Positions 54,115 to 62,898 of a DNA stretch of 64,000 nt are shown one piece after another. The translations under genes were made by a program, and so were the position numbers. The DNA lies in assembly GCF_020164745.1 (NCBI RefSeq), contig NZ_JAIUGV010000006.1:62001-126000 (forward strand), given 5' to 3'. Each line of letters opens with the position of its first letter. Position 1 is the stretch's first letter. A model generated the notes under the pieces. That model was not told the DNA's origin and did no database searches. It saw only the letters and a list, made by a program, of their open reading frames with translations. This stretch comes from Mesorhizobium sp. ES1-4. GTDB lineage: Bacteria > Pseudomonadota > Alphaproteobacteria > Rhizobiales > Rhizobiaceae.

Positions 54115-54534
54115 TTATAGCGCCGCCCTTATCGTTTCGGCAAACCGGCGCAGGTCGGAGCGGTGATAGGGCTCGCGCAGGCCATGCCCCCATACCGGGC
54201 CGGGCCAGCCGGGATCGCCCTCGGACCTGGCGACGATATGGATATGCAGTTGGCGCACGATGTTGCCGAGCGCGCCGGTGTTGATCTTGGTGCAGCCGCT
54301 CACCTTCTTCAGCGCCAGCGCCACCATATTGGTTTCAAAGGTCAGCATCGCCTGGTCGAGCGGCGTCATGTCGTGGATCTCTTCCGCGCCCGGCCGCTGC
54401 GGCACCAGCAGCAGCCATGGCCAGCGGCGGTCGTTCATCATCCGCAATTCGCACAGCCCAAGCCACATCAATTGCTCGCTGTCAGCCTCCAGCCGGGCAT
54501 CCAGCGTGAATCCGGCCTTCAGGCCCGGCAGCAT
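54115..54534 (-). CDS. HIT family protein with altered triad
   Basis: The 139-residue protein has the HIT-type segment RQLHIHIVARSEGDPGWPGPVWG near residues 97-119. Only two His of the usual HxHxH pattern are present; the third is Val, so nucleotide hydrolase activity may be weak or different. This variant is known in alphaproteobacterial HIT-like proteins. It lies 52 bp upstream of nudC on the same strand, and the SRP RNA and dnaX follow divergently. Confidence 0.85.
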   Translation of the reverse strand: MLPGLKAGFTLDARLEADSEQLMWLGLCELRMMNDRRWPWLLLVPQRPGAEEIHDMTPLDQAMLTFETNMVALALKKVSGCTKINTGALGNIVRQLHIHIVARSEGDPGWPGPVWGHGLREPYHRSDLRRFAETIRAAL

Positions 54535-54677
54535 CGGCGTTTCCTAGCTTTTCTTGGTTTACTCAAACTCATGAACGCTAAAGCGGCTGCATCGGGCCTG
54601 CAAGCGAATCTCGTGTTTCGCGGTGCCGATTTGCCTGCGCACTTGCATTTCGTCGCGTAATTGCCGATATGGACTGC

Positions 54678-54773
54678 GGGAGGTTGGTGGTGGACGATCC
54701 ACTCGCCAACCGGGTCAGGTCCGGAAGGAAGCAGCCCTAACGAGCCCGGAACGGGTCATTGTTCCAGCCTCCC
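54678..54773 (+). ncRNA. ffs: Signal recognition particle RNA (4.5S, small bacterial type)
   Basis: The 96-base segment has terminal pairing GGGAGG with CCTCCC. The conserved Ffh-binding hairpin GGGTCAGGTCCGGAAGGAAG, then CAGCCC, contains the GGAA tetraloop and asymmetric internal loop. It functions in co-translational targeting of membrane proteins. It lies about 100 bp upstream of dnaX, a common alphaproteobacterial arrangement. Confidence 0.95.
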
Positions 54774-54879
54774 ACCTCATCGGCCCTCCTCGCGACATTG
54801 ACGACGCATTGCAGCGCGGGCGAGACTATGCGCGGGAATCGGCGCCTTCGGGCGCGGCATTTTGGAGCTTAACGGGCGA

Positions 54880-56700
54880 ATGAGCGAAGCCGGAAATTCG
54901 GGGGGCGATAGCCTGGCGACAGGCAAGGCCGCTGCCTACCGCGTGCTGGCGCGCAAGTACCGTCCGTCGAATTTCTCCGAGCTGGTCGGCCAGGAGCCGA
55001 TGGTGCGCACCCTCACCAACGCCTTCGCCACCGGCCGCATCGCCCAGGCCTGGATGCTGACCGGGGTGCGCGGCGTCGGCAAGACCACGACGGCGCGCAT
55101 CCTGGCGCGGGCCTTGAATTATAAAACCGCCACCGTTGACCAGCCCTCGGTCGATCTCGCCGTGCTCGGCGAGCATTGCCAGGCGATCATGGAAGGCCGC
55201 CATGTCGACGTCATCGAGATGGACGCCGCCTCGCACACCGGCATCGACGACATCAGGGACATCATCGAACGCGTGCGCTACGCACCGGTCTCGGCGCGCT
55301 ACAAGGTCTATATCATCGACGAAGTGCATATGCTGTCCACGCAGGCCTTCAACGGCCTGCTGAAGACGCTGGAAGAACCGCCGCCGCACGTCAAATTCAT
55401 CTTCGCCACCACCGAGATCCGCAAGGTTCCGATCACCGTCCTGTCGCGCTGCCAGCGTTTCGATTTGAGGCGGATCGATGCCGGGGCGCTGGTCTCCCAT
55501 CTTTCCTCGATCGCCGCCAAGGAAGGCATTTCGGTCGACGACGACGCGCTGGCCATGATCGCGCGCGCAGCGGAAGGTTCCGCCCGCGATTCGCTCTCCA
55601 TTCTCGACCAGGCGATCGCCCATGGCGCCGGTTCGGTCGGCGCCGAGGCCGTGCGCGCCATGCTCGGCCTGGCCGACCGCGCCCGCATCGTCGACCTGTT
55701 CGAATATGTGATGAAGGGTGACGTGGCGGCAGCACTTGGTGAATTCCGCGCGCAATACGATACCGGCGCCGACCCGGCCGCCGTTCTCACCGATCTTGCC
55801 GAGTTCAACCATCTCGTCACGCGGCTGCGCTTCGTGCCGACCGCCATGGACGATGCCTCGCTGTCGCAGGACGAGCGTCAGCGCGGCGCCGAGTTCGCCA
55901 GAGCGCTGTCGGTGCGCGTGCTGTCGCGGACCTGGCAGATGCTGCTCAAGGGCATTCCCGAGGTGCAGTCTTCCAGCCGGCCGGTCAGTGCCGCCGAAAT
56001 GGTGCTGATCCGGCTGGCGCACGCCGCCGACCTGCCGACATTGGACGAGGCGCTGAGATCGCTGGAGAGCGGCGCCTCGGCGACTGGCGCCGCGCCGCGC
56101 CCGAACGGCGCGCCCGTGAACCCCGGCAATGGCGGCAATGGCACCAGCGCGGTGGCGCAGACACGCATGCCTGGCGGGCCGGGCGGCGCGCAGACCATGC
56201 GGCTGGTGGAGGCCACGCCTGCTCCGGCCGCCTTCGTGGCGCCCCCGCAACCGGCGCCGGAGACGCAAGCCGTACCGCTGAAATCGCTGGCCGACATCGT
56301 TGCCCTTGCCGACGCACAGCGCGACATCGCCTTCAAGGTGCTGGTCAAGCGCTGCATCCGTCTCGTGCGCATCGAGCCTGGCCGCATCGACGTCAGCCTG
56401 ACCGATGATGCGCCCAAGATGCTGCTCAACGAGCTGACGACCAAACTGCGCGCCTGGACCGGCCGCAACTGGCTGGTGTCGCTGTCGAAGGAAGAGGGCG
56501 GCCAGACGCTGGCCGAAATGGAATCGACGAAGCGTGAAAACGCCTTCCTCGATGCCAGGAGCGACCCGACCGTGGCCGCCATTCTGGCCCGCTTCCCCGG
56601 CGCCAAGATCATCGATGTGCGCATTCCCGACACGCCGGACGCCGAAACGAGCGAGGCCGAAATGCCGGTAGAGCCGCCGGCCGATGACGACGAACCCTGA
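54880..56700 (+). CDS. dnaX: DNA polymerase III gamma/tau subunit
   Basis: The 606-residue clamp-loader ATPase has Walker A GVRGVGKTT (62-70), IIDEVHML, TTEIRKVPITVLSRCQRFDLRR with the sensor/arginine region, and a C-terminal Pro/Ala/Gly-rich linker plus tau-like domain. The zinc module seen in E. coli DnaX is nearly gone: of four Cys only C100 (GEHCQAIMEGRH) remains, as in related rhizobia. I chose ATG 54880; a TTG 18 bases upstream is also possible. No clear frameshift site for a short gamma form was found. An operon with ybaB and perhaps recR. Confidence 0.95.
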   Translation: MSEAGNSGGDSLATGKAAAYRVLARKYRPSNFSELVGQEPMVRTLTNAFATGRIAQAWMLTGVRGVGKTTTARILARALNYKTATVDQPSVDLAVLGEHCQAIMEGRHVDVIEMDAASHTGIDDIRDIIERVRYAPVSARYKVYIIDEVHMLSTQAFNGLLKTLEEPPPHVKFIFATTEIRKVPITVLSRCQRFDLRRIDAGALVSHLSSIAAKEGISVDDDALAMIARAAEGSARDSLSILDQAIAHGAGSVGAEAVRAMLGLADRARIVDLFEYVMKGDVAAALGEFRAQYDTGADPAAVLTDLAEFNHLVTRLRFVPTAMDDASLSQDERQRGAEFARALSVRVLSRTWQMLLKGIPEVQSSSRPVSAAEMVLIRLAHAADLPTLDEALRSLESGASATGAAPRPNGAPVNPGNGGNGTSAVAQTRMPGGPGGAQTMRLVEATPAPAAFVAPPQPAPETQAVPLKSLADIVALADAQRDIAFKVLVKRCIRLVRIEPGRIDVSLTDDAPKMLLNELTTKLRAWTGRNWLVSLSKEEGGQTLAEMESTKRENAFLDARSDPTVAAILARFPGAKIIDVRIPDTPDAETSEAEMPVEPPADDDEP

Positions 56701-56731
56701 TATCCAGCACTAACCCGCAAAGGATCGGACC

Positions 56732-57055
56732 ATGAAAGATCTTCTCGGCCTGATGGGCAAAGCGAAGGAAATGCAGGCCAAATTCCAGGCCATGCAGGAC
56801 GAAATCGCCACGGTCGAAGCCGGCGGTCAGGCCGGCGGCGGCCTGGTCAGCGTCACGCTGAGCGGAAAGTTCGACATGAAGTCGCTGAAGATCGATCCGT
56901 CCTTGTTCAAGGAAGACGAGGTCGAAATCCTCGAGGATTTGATCCTTGCCGCGCACAATGACGCCAAGGCCAAGGTCGAACAGATCATGCAGGAAAAGAC
57001 CAAGGCGCTGACCGCTGGCCTGCCCATCCCGCCGGGAATGAAACTGCCTTTCTGA
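56732..57055 (+). CDS. ybaB: YbaB/EbfC family nucleoid-associated protein
   Basis: The 107-residue protein begins [25 protein letters not shown], a long helix, followed by [20 protein letters not shown] and the C-terminal helix, the usual YbaB tweezers-shaped dimer. It binds DNA without strict specificity. It lies 31 bp downstream of dnaX, as in most bacteria. Confidence 0.95.
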   Translation: MKDLLGLMGKAKEMQAKFQAMQDEIATVEAGGQAGGGLVSVTLSGKFDMKSLKIDPSLFKEDEVEILEDLILAAHNDAKAKVEQIMQEKTKALTAGLPIPPGMKLPF

Positions 57056-57071
57056 TGCATGCCGCCTTAGA

Positions 57072-57168
57072 GCAATTCCAGGAAAAGTGCGTAGCGGTTT
57101 TCCGTCCGGAATTGCAAAAACAAAGGGTTAGAGCGGTTCAGCGATTCCACCAAACACTGAATCGCTCT
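57072..57168. repeat. Two-hairpin intergenic repeat, copy B
   Basis: The first part (57072-57115) is identical over most of its length to 29466-29509, and the second hairpin GAGCGGTTCAG...CTGAATCGCTC (57130-57168) matches 29525-29563 with few changes, including compensating changes in the stem. It stands between ybaB and the next small gene, with ATGCATG just before it. Confidence 0.85.
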
Positions 57169-57224
57169 AAGCTGCGCGGCGGTTCCGGGGCAACGATATG
57201 CACAGAAGCTGAGACCGCTCGCCC

Positions 57225-57629
57225 ATGATCGTCGAGCCGTCCGAAAGACTGATCGAGCAGCGTATCCGCAACAGGATCTACGAGATTCTGGAAATCCTCG
57301 CCGATTGCGATGCAGGTGTCGATCTCGTCGGCATCAAGGGCTACTTCAATCTCTTCGAGGATTTCGTGCATCGGCCTTCGATCGAGGCCGGCACCTCGGC
57401 GCTTTCGAAGGACGAACGCGCCATCGTGCTGGAAATCGCCGAATTCCTGGAGGCGGCCTCCGAGACCAATCCTGATTTTACCAAGGCCGAGTTCATCGAC
57501 AGCGACTGGCCTGGCAAGATCGCGCCGGCGGCCCGGAAGGCGCGGGCGCTGTTTCTCACGCGAGGCCTGTTTTCAGAGAAGGTCGAAGAAGTCGAACCCG
57601 GCCAGCCGGCCGCAATCGCCGCCGGGTGA
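57225..57629 (+). CDS. Conserved hypothetical protein (134 aa)
   Basis: The soluble, mostly helical protein begins MIVEPSERLIEQRIRNRIYEIL. It has no signal peptide, membrane helix or familiar motif; FLEAASETNPDFTKAEFIDSDWPGKIAPAARKAR is the most distinctive part. It separates ybaB from recR together with the cell-wall hydrolase gene and repeats, suggesting an insertion into an otherwise usual dnaX-ybaB-recR order. The function is unknown. Confidence 0.75.
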   Translation: MIVEPSERLIEQRIRNRIYEILEILADCDAGVDLVGIKGYFNLFEDFVHRPSIEAGTSALSKDERAIVLEIAEFLEAASETNPDFTKAEFIDSDWPGKIAPAARKARALFLTRGLFSEKVEEVEPGQPAAIAAG

Positions 57630-57644
57630 TAGGCTGTTCCAGCA

Positions 57645-57720
57645 AAGCTTGGCGCCGGTTTTTCCGGGAAAAGCGCATGGCGTTACCCAGGGGAATTGCG
57701 GCGAAACGAAGAGAGAGCGG
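57645..57720. repeat. Degenerate copy of the two-hairpin repeat
   Basis: The right part, GGAATTGCGGCGAAAC followed by GAAGAGAGAGCGG, aligns with GGAATTGCGTGAAAAC followed by AAAGAGTAGAGCGG of copy A. The left part has an altered stem (CCGGTTTTTCCGGGAAAAGC). It is best seen as an old, diverged member of the same family, 500 bp from copy B. Confidence 0.55.
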
Positions 57721-57883
57721 TCACCATCCGTGTGAAACGACGGCTCGATCTGTCTGGAAAGCCTCGATTTTGTGTCAATTCGGCAACAGTGCGCGGCTAA
57801 TAACGTTTTGGCCATCATTTTGCCCGAAAGTGTCTCATTCTTGCCGCGGCCTGGGGCGGGCATTGAAGTGAGAGGGTTACCTG

Positions 57884-58876
57884 TTGATCGCCACGCGATG
57901 GAAGACGCCGCTGTTGCTCGGCGTCGTCACGTCTCCCCTTTTCCTGGCCGCCTGCAGCCAGACCACCTCGCACGGCATGTCGGTCGCCAGCCTGACCGAC
58001 GCCATCACGCCGAGTTTCCTGAGTTCGCGCGCCTACAGCCACACGCCGAAGGACAGGGAATGCCTGGAAAGGGCGATGTTCTTCGAATCCAACCGGTCGA
58101 GCCGCGACGGCATGATCGCCGTCGGCACGGTGGTGATGAACCGGCTGCGCTCGGGCAACCATGGCAGCACCATCTGCCAGGTGGTGGGTGAGCCGGGGCA
58201 ATTCGCGCCTGGCGTCATGACCAGGCCGATGAATTCGCGCGCAATGCCCGATGTCGAGGAGGCGGCCGACGCCGTGCTCAAGGGCGAGCGGAAGGCCAAG
58301 CTCAAGAACACGATGTATTTCCACACTGCCGGTCTGCGCTTCCCCTACAAGAACATGCACTACACCATGGTTGCCGGCGGCAATGCCTTCTACGAAAAGC
58401 GCGGCCGCGACTGGCAGCCGCTGCCGGATGAGCCGATGGTTGCCTCCGCCGAGCCGCCCGCCGCACTGCCTGGGGTGGCCGCGACCCGTGTAGCATCCGT
58501 CGAGACGGCGCGCCCGGCCAAGGCATCCGTTCGCAACGCTCCGCCGCAACAGGTCTACATGACCGCCGCCGCCGAACCGGCGGCCAGGCCGGCACCCGCC
58601 CGCATTGCCCCCGCGCAGCAGACCTATCTGACCGCATCCGTGGCGCCGACGGCAAAGTCCGCAAGGGTTTCGGCGAAGCCGATCGAAATTGCCATGCAGG
58701 AGCCGATGGAAGAGCCGGACGCCGCCCGCTTTGGCGGAGTCTTGAACGCGACGGTCATCAGTTCGGTCCAGGGTGAGCCGCAAGAGGCGGCGATGGGCTT
58801 CCAGTCGACGCCCGAGAATACCGACGCCATCGGCGCGATGATCGTCAGCCAGGGCCGACCGCTCGAAGCCAACTGA
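57884..58876 (+). CDS. Cell wall hydrolase, SleB-like lipoprotein
   Basis: The 330-residue protein has a lipoprotein signal (LLLGVVTSPLFLAACSQ, lipobox LAAC). The hydrolase_2 (SleB) core begins DRECLERAMFFESNRSSRDGMIAVGTVVMNRL, with the catalytic Glu probably in FFESN, and continues to MYFHTAGLRFPYKNMHYTMVAGGNAFYEKR. The last 150 residues are Ala/Pro-rich with two similar PPQQVYMTAAAEP / PAQQTYLTASVAP units. It would cleave peptidoglycan glycan strands from the outer-membrane face. I chose TTG 57884, with GAGGG 8 bases upstream. Confidence 0.88.
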   Translation: MIATRWKTPLLLGVVTSPLFLAACSQTTSHGMSVASLTDAITPSFLSSRAYSHTPKDRECLERAMFFESNRSSRDGMIAVGTVVMNRLRSGNHGSTICQVVGEPGQFAPGVMTRPMNSRAMPDVEEAADAVLKGERKAKLKNTMYFHTAGLRFPYKNMHYTMVAGGNAFYEKRGRDWQPLPDEPMVASAEPPAALPGVAATRVASVETARPAKASVRNAPPQQVYMTAAAEPAARPAPARIAPAQQTYLTASVAPTAKSARVSAKPIEIAMQEPMEEPDAARFGGVLNATVISSVQGEPQEAAMGFQSTPENTDAIGAMIVSQGRPLEAN

Positions 58877-58998
58877 ATTCCTTCGCATGGCAGCATGGCG
58901 AGCCTGCGTCGATCGGGGGTGTTTGAAAGCGCCCTGAAAAATCCTGGGTCGGATCACCATTTTCCGGAAACGATGAACCGATCAGACTGTTGTTTGAC

Positions 58999-59042
58999 GC
59001 AATTCCGGACGGAAAACCGCTTCGCACTTTTCCTGGAATTGC
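58999..59042. repeat. Two-hairpin repeat, copy C (first half, inverted)
   Basis: GCAATTCC...GGAATTGC over 44 bases is the reverse complement of the first half of copies A and B, with one or two changes. It ends 14 bp before the recR start codon and so forms part of its leader. The second hairpin is present only as a weak resemblance further left. Confidence 0.85.
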
Positions 59043-59056
59043 ACTAGATCAGAGCG

Positions 59057-59662
59057 ATGTCCAAGCGAATCGCCGGTCCCGAGATCGAACGCCTGATCCA
59101 ACTCCTGGCCAAGGTGCCGGGGCTTGGGCCCCGTTCGGCCAGGCGCGCTGCCCTGCACCTGATCAAAAAGAAGGAACAGTTGCTGTCGCCGCTCGCTAGC
59201 GCCATGGGCGAGGCCGCCGACAAGGTGCGCATCTGCTCCACCTGCGGCAATGTCGACACGTCGGACCCGTGCATGATCTGCACGGATCCACGCCGCGATG
59301 CCGCCACCCTGATCATCGTCGAGGACGTGTCGGATCTCTGGGCGCTGGAGCGGGCGGCAGCGATGAATGTGCGCTACCACGTGCTCGGCGGCACGCTGTC
59401 GCCGCTGGATGGCATCGGCCCCGACCAGCTCAACATCCGCTCGCTTATCGACCGGATCGCCGGCGGCGAGGTCAAGGAGGTCATCCTCGCCGTCAACGCG
59501 ACGGTCGAGGGCCAGACCACCGCGCACTACCTCACCGATCAGATCTCCGGCTTCGAAGTCAAGATAACGCGGCTGGCGCACGGCGTGCCGGTCGGCGGTG
59601 AACTCGACTATCTCGACGAAGGCACGCTGGCCGCCGCGCTGCGCTCGCGGACGGCGTTTTGA
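59057..59662 (+). CDS. recR: Recombination mediator protein RecR
   Basis: The 201-residue protein has an N-terminal helix-hairpin-helix ([20 protein letters not shown]), a four-Cys zinc finger ([16 protein letters not shown]) and a Toprim domain starting [34 protein letters not shown] closes the family pattern. It acts with RecO/RecF to load RecA on gaps. The ribosome-binding site is weak (CAGAGCG), and a palindromic repeat lies just upstream, so its expression may differ from that of the dnaX-ybaB unit. Confidence 0.96.
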   Translation: MSKRIAGPEIERLIQLLAKVPGLGPRSARRAALHLIKKKEQLLSPLASAMGEAADKVRICSTCGNVDTSDPCMICTDPRRDAATLIIVEDVSDLWALERAAAMNVRYHVLGGTLSPLDGIGPDQLNIRSLIDRIAGGEVKEVILAVNATVEGQTTAHYLTDQISGFEVKITRLAHGVPVGGELDYLDEGTLAAALRSRTAF

Positions 59663-59675
59663 GGGGACGGGGTTT

Positions 59676-60965
59676 GTGACGGATTCTTCTTCTGACGCGA
59701 TTGCACTGCGTGTGAAGGAACGCAAGCATCGAACATTGACTCTCCTTCCCCTCTTTGCAGCTTTCGTTCTTTTCCTCCTCACCCTTCCCACCCGCGCAGC
59801 CCCCATCGATGACCAGTTCCAGGCATGGCTGCAGAACGACCTCTGGCCCGAGGCCAAGGCCAAAGGCATTTCAAGGAAAACCTTCGACGCCGCCTTCATC
59901 GGCGTGAAACCGAACCTGAAACTCCCTGACCTCGTCATGCCCGGTGAGAAGCCGGCGACGCCCCAGAAGCAGCATCAGGCCGAGTTCGGTCCGCCCGGCG
60001 CCTATTTCGCCGAGAAGATCATCGGCGCCGTCACCTCCGGCGGTCGGGCTCGAAAGAGCGCCAACGCCCGAGTGCTGGGGCTGATCGAGAAACGCTACGG
60101 CGTGCCGGGCGAGATCGTGCTGGCCATATGGGGCCGCGAAACCGGTTTCGGTGCGGCGAAGATGCCCTACGACGCCTTCGAGGTGCTGGGCACCAAGGCG
60201 TTCATGTCGACGAAAAAGGATTTCTTCCGCACCGAACTGCTGGCGGCGCTGGAGATCGTCGAGCGCGGGCTGGCCCCGGTCGGCGCGATGAAGTCGTCCT
60301 GGGCCGGTGCGCTCGGCCAGCCGCAGTTCATGCCGACCTCTTTCCTCAAGCATGCCGTCGATTTCGACGGCGACGGCCGCGCCGACATCTGGAATTCGAC
60401 CCCTGACGTGCTGGCCTCGATCGCCAATTACCTCGCTCACCATGGCTGGGTGCGGGGCCGCGGCTGGGGCTTCGAGGTGACCGTGCCTGAGAGCGTCTCC
60501 TGTTCGCTGGAAGGCCCGGATCAGGGCAAAAAGATTTCGCAATGGGCCGCGATGGGCATCAAGCGAGTCGGCGGCAAATCGTTCCCGACAAGCGAGCTGA
60601 AGGCGGAAGGCTTCCTGCTGATGCCGGCCGGACGCAGCGGCCCAGCCTTCATCGCGACCCCCAATTTGTACGTGCTGAAGGAATACAACACCAGCGACCT
60701 CTACGCGCTGTTCATCGGTCATGGCGCCGACCGCATCGCCAACGGCGATCAGAATTTTTCCGGTAGCTGGGGCCAGGTCGGCGATCTCCACCGCTCCGAC
60801 ATCGCCGCCCTGCAGCGGGCCTTGGAAACCAAGGGCTACGATGTTGGCAGCGCCGACGGCCTGCCTGGTTTCAAGACCCGCCGCTCGATCGGCAAGTGGC
60901 AGGAAAAGAACGGCCTCCCGGCGACCTGCTTTCCCGATGCCGGTCTCGTCGCCGCGCTGAAATAG
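59676..60965 (+). CDS. Lytic murein transglycosylase with C-terminal peptidoglycan-binding domain
   Basis: The protein has about 429 residues. A signal segment (LTLLPLFAAFVLFLLTLPTRAAP) is followed by an MltB-type SLT domain with the catalytic Glu in IWGRETGFGA, the typical GAMKSSWAGALGQPQFMPTSFLKHAVDFDGDGRADIWNS, and IANYLAHHGWVRGRGWG. A PG_binding_1 repeat (IAALQRALETKGYDVGSADGLPGFKTRRSI) closes it. It cleaves glycan strands to 1,6-anhydro products in the periplasm. I chose GTG 59676, 14 bases after recR; recR and this gene likely share a transcript. Confidence 0.92.
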   Translation: MTDSSSDAIALRVKERKHRTLTLLPLFAAFVLFLLTLPTRAAPIDDQFQAWLQNDLWPEAKAKGISRKTFDAAFIGVKPNLKLPDLVMPGEKPATPQKQHQAEFGPPGAYFAEKIIGAVTSGGRARKSANARVLGLIEKRYGVPGEIVLAIWGRETGFGAAKMPYDAFEVLGTKAFMSTKKDFFRTELLAALEIVERGLAPVGAMKSSWAGALGQPQFMPTSFLKHAVDFDGDGRADIWNSTPDVLASIANYLAHHGWVRGRGWGFEVTVPESVSCSLEGPDQGKKISQWAAMGIKRVGGKSFPTSELKAEGFLLMPAGRSGPAFIATPNLYVLKEYNTSDLYALFIGHGADRIANGDQNFSGSWGQVGDLHRSDIAALQRALETKGYDVGSADGLPGFKTRRSIGKWQEKNGLPATCFPDAGLVAALK

Positions 60966-61236
60966 CTTCAAAATCGACCCGGCTCTAAGAAAATGCCTGG
61001 CGCTCTGCGGCGTCGATTGGCCGGCACAGGCGTGGATGCGCCGCAGTGCATTCTGATCCGCTCATGCTGTCTCACAAATCCTCGTTGCCGGTCCCGGGGG
61101 CGCCGGATATGGTGTTGACCAACTGGACAAAAACCACGACGGTAGCGTTCAAGGGCTTCGTCAGACCCCGAAAAGAACACCGCAATCCTGAGCCGGGAAC
61201 TCAGGTCCACAAACAACAAAACAGGGAACAATCATC

Positions 61237-62880
61237 ATGATGATGGAAAAGCTTGCTCTACGATCCCGCATCCTGCTTGCGGGCGCCGCCATGTCGGCGC
61301 TGCTTCTGGCCGGAGCGCCGGCTGGCGCAGTGACGCCCGCCGACACGCTTGTCGAAGGTTTTGCCATCGACGACATCATCTCGATGGATCCGGGCGAGGC
61401 GTTCGAACTGTCGACCGCCGAAGTCACCGGCAACACCTATGACCTTCTTGTCCGCCTCGACCTCAGCGACACTTCCAAGGTCAAGCCCGATCTCGCCGAA
61501 AGCTGGACCGTCTCCGACGATGGCCTGACCTATACGTTCAAGCTCAAGCCGGGCCTGAAATTCGCCTCCGGCAACCCGATCACCGCCGCCGACGTCGCCT
61601 ATTCGTTCGAGCGCGCCGTCAAGCTGGACAAGAGCCCGGCCTTCATCATCGACCAGTTCGGCATCAGCGGCGACAACGTCACCGAGAAGGCCAAGGCGGT
61701 CGACGACACCACCTTCCAGTTCATCGTCGACAAGGCTTACGCGCCAAGTTTCGTCCTGAACTGCCTGTCGGCTACCGTCGCATCGGTCGTCGATAGCAAG
61801 CTGGTCAAGGAGCACGTCGTCAAGGCAGCGCCCACCGCCGATTACAAATGGGATAACGACTTCGGCAACGCCTGGCTGAAAACAGGCTATGCCGGCTCGG
61901 GCGCCTACAAGCTGCGCGAGTGGCGTGCCAACGAAGCCGTCGTCATGGAGCGCAACGATAATTATCATGGCGAGAAGGCCAAGCTCGCTCGCGTCATCTA
62001 CCGCAACATGAAGGAAAGCTCGGCGCAACGCCTGGCACTTGAAGCCGGGGATATCGACGTAGCCCGCAACCTCGAGCCGAACGACCTCGACGCCATCGCC
62101 AAGAACGCCGATCTCACCACCACCAGCGCACCGAAGGGCACGGTCTACTACATCAGCCTCAACCAGAAGAACCCGAACCTCGCCAAACCCGAAGTCCGTC
62201 AGGCCTTCAAATACCTTGTCGACTATGATGCTTTGAGCACGACTATCCTCAAGGGCATCGGCGAAATCCATCAGTCGTTCTTGCCCAAGGGCGACCTCGG
62301 AGCCATGGACGACAATCCCTTCAAGCTCGACGTTGCCAAGGCCAAGGAACTGCTGGCCAAGGCCGGCCTGCCGGATGGCTTCAGCGTCACCATGGACGTA
62401 CGCACCGGCCAGCCGACCACGGGCATGGCGGAATCGATCCAGCAGACGCTCGGACAGGCAGGCATCAAGCTGGAGATCATTCCAGGCGACGGCAAGCAGA
62501 CGCTGACCAAGTACCGCGCCCGCAACCACGACATCTATATCGGCAATTGGGGACAGGATTATTTCGATCCGAACTCCAACGCCCAGACCTTCGCCTCGAA
62601 TCCGGATAATTCCGATGCCGGCAAGTCGCACACACTCGCCTGGCGCAATAGCTGGGACATTCCGGAGTTGACCAAGGAGACGGAAGCGGCACTCCTGGAG
62701 AAGGATACGGCCAAGCGCGCTGATATGTACAAGGATCTGCAGCAGAAGGTCCTCGACACCAGCCCCTTCGTCATCATCCATCAGCAGTTGGAAGTGGCCG
62801 GGCTACGCAAGAACCTCAAGGACTTCAAGCTCGGCCCGAGCTTCGATACCAACTTCGTCGGCCCGGTCTCGAAAGAGTAA
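61237..62880 (+). CDS. ABC transporter substrate-binding protein, family 5
   Basis: The 547-residue periplasmic protein has a Sec signal (RSRILLAGAAMSALLLAGAPAGAV), then family 5 landmarks DLLVRLDLSDTSKVKPDLAESWTVSDDG, LKPGLKFASGNPITAADVAYSFERA and PEVRQAFKYLVDYDAL. It starts a new plus-strand operon with permease genes following at 18 bp and then by overlap. The ligand is unknown (peptide-type). The 271-bp spacer before it contains its promoter, with no obvious operator. Confidence 0.92.
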   Translation: MMMEKLALRSRILLAGAAMSALLLAGAPAGAVTPADTLVEGFAIDDIISMDPGEAFELSTAEVTGNTYDLLVRLDLSDTSKVKPDLAESWTVSDDGLTYTFKLKPGLKFASGNPITAADVAYSFERAVKLDKSPAFIIDQFGISGDNVTEKAKAVDDTTFQFIVDKAYAPSFVLNCLSATVASVVDSKLVKEHVVKAAPTADYKWDNDFGNAWLKTGYAGSGAYKLREWRANEAVVMERNDNYHGEKAKLARVIYRNMKESSAQRLALEAGDIDVARNLEPNDLDAIAKNADLTTTSAPKGTVYYISLNQKNPNLAKPEVRQAFKYLVDYDALSTTILKGIGEIHQSFLPKGDLGAMDDNPFKLDVAKAKELLAKAGLPDGFSVTMDVRTGQPTTGMAESIQQTLGQAGIKLEIIPGDGKQTLTKYRARNHDIYIGNWGQDYFDPNSNAQTFASNPDNSDAGKSHTLAWRNSWDIPELTKETEAALLEKDTAKRADMYKDLQQKVLDTSPFVIIHQQLEVAGLRKNLKDFKLGPSFDTNFVGPVSKE

Positions 62881-62898
62881 CGCCGACGGACGCGCCGC

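Noticed and set aside
54678..54773. Small protein frames across the SRP RNA region
   Set aside because: The conserved SRP core hairpin and end pairing explain the sequence; frames crossing it have no supported starts.
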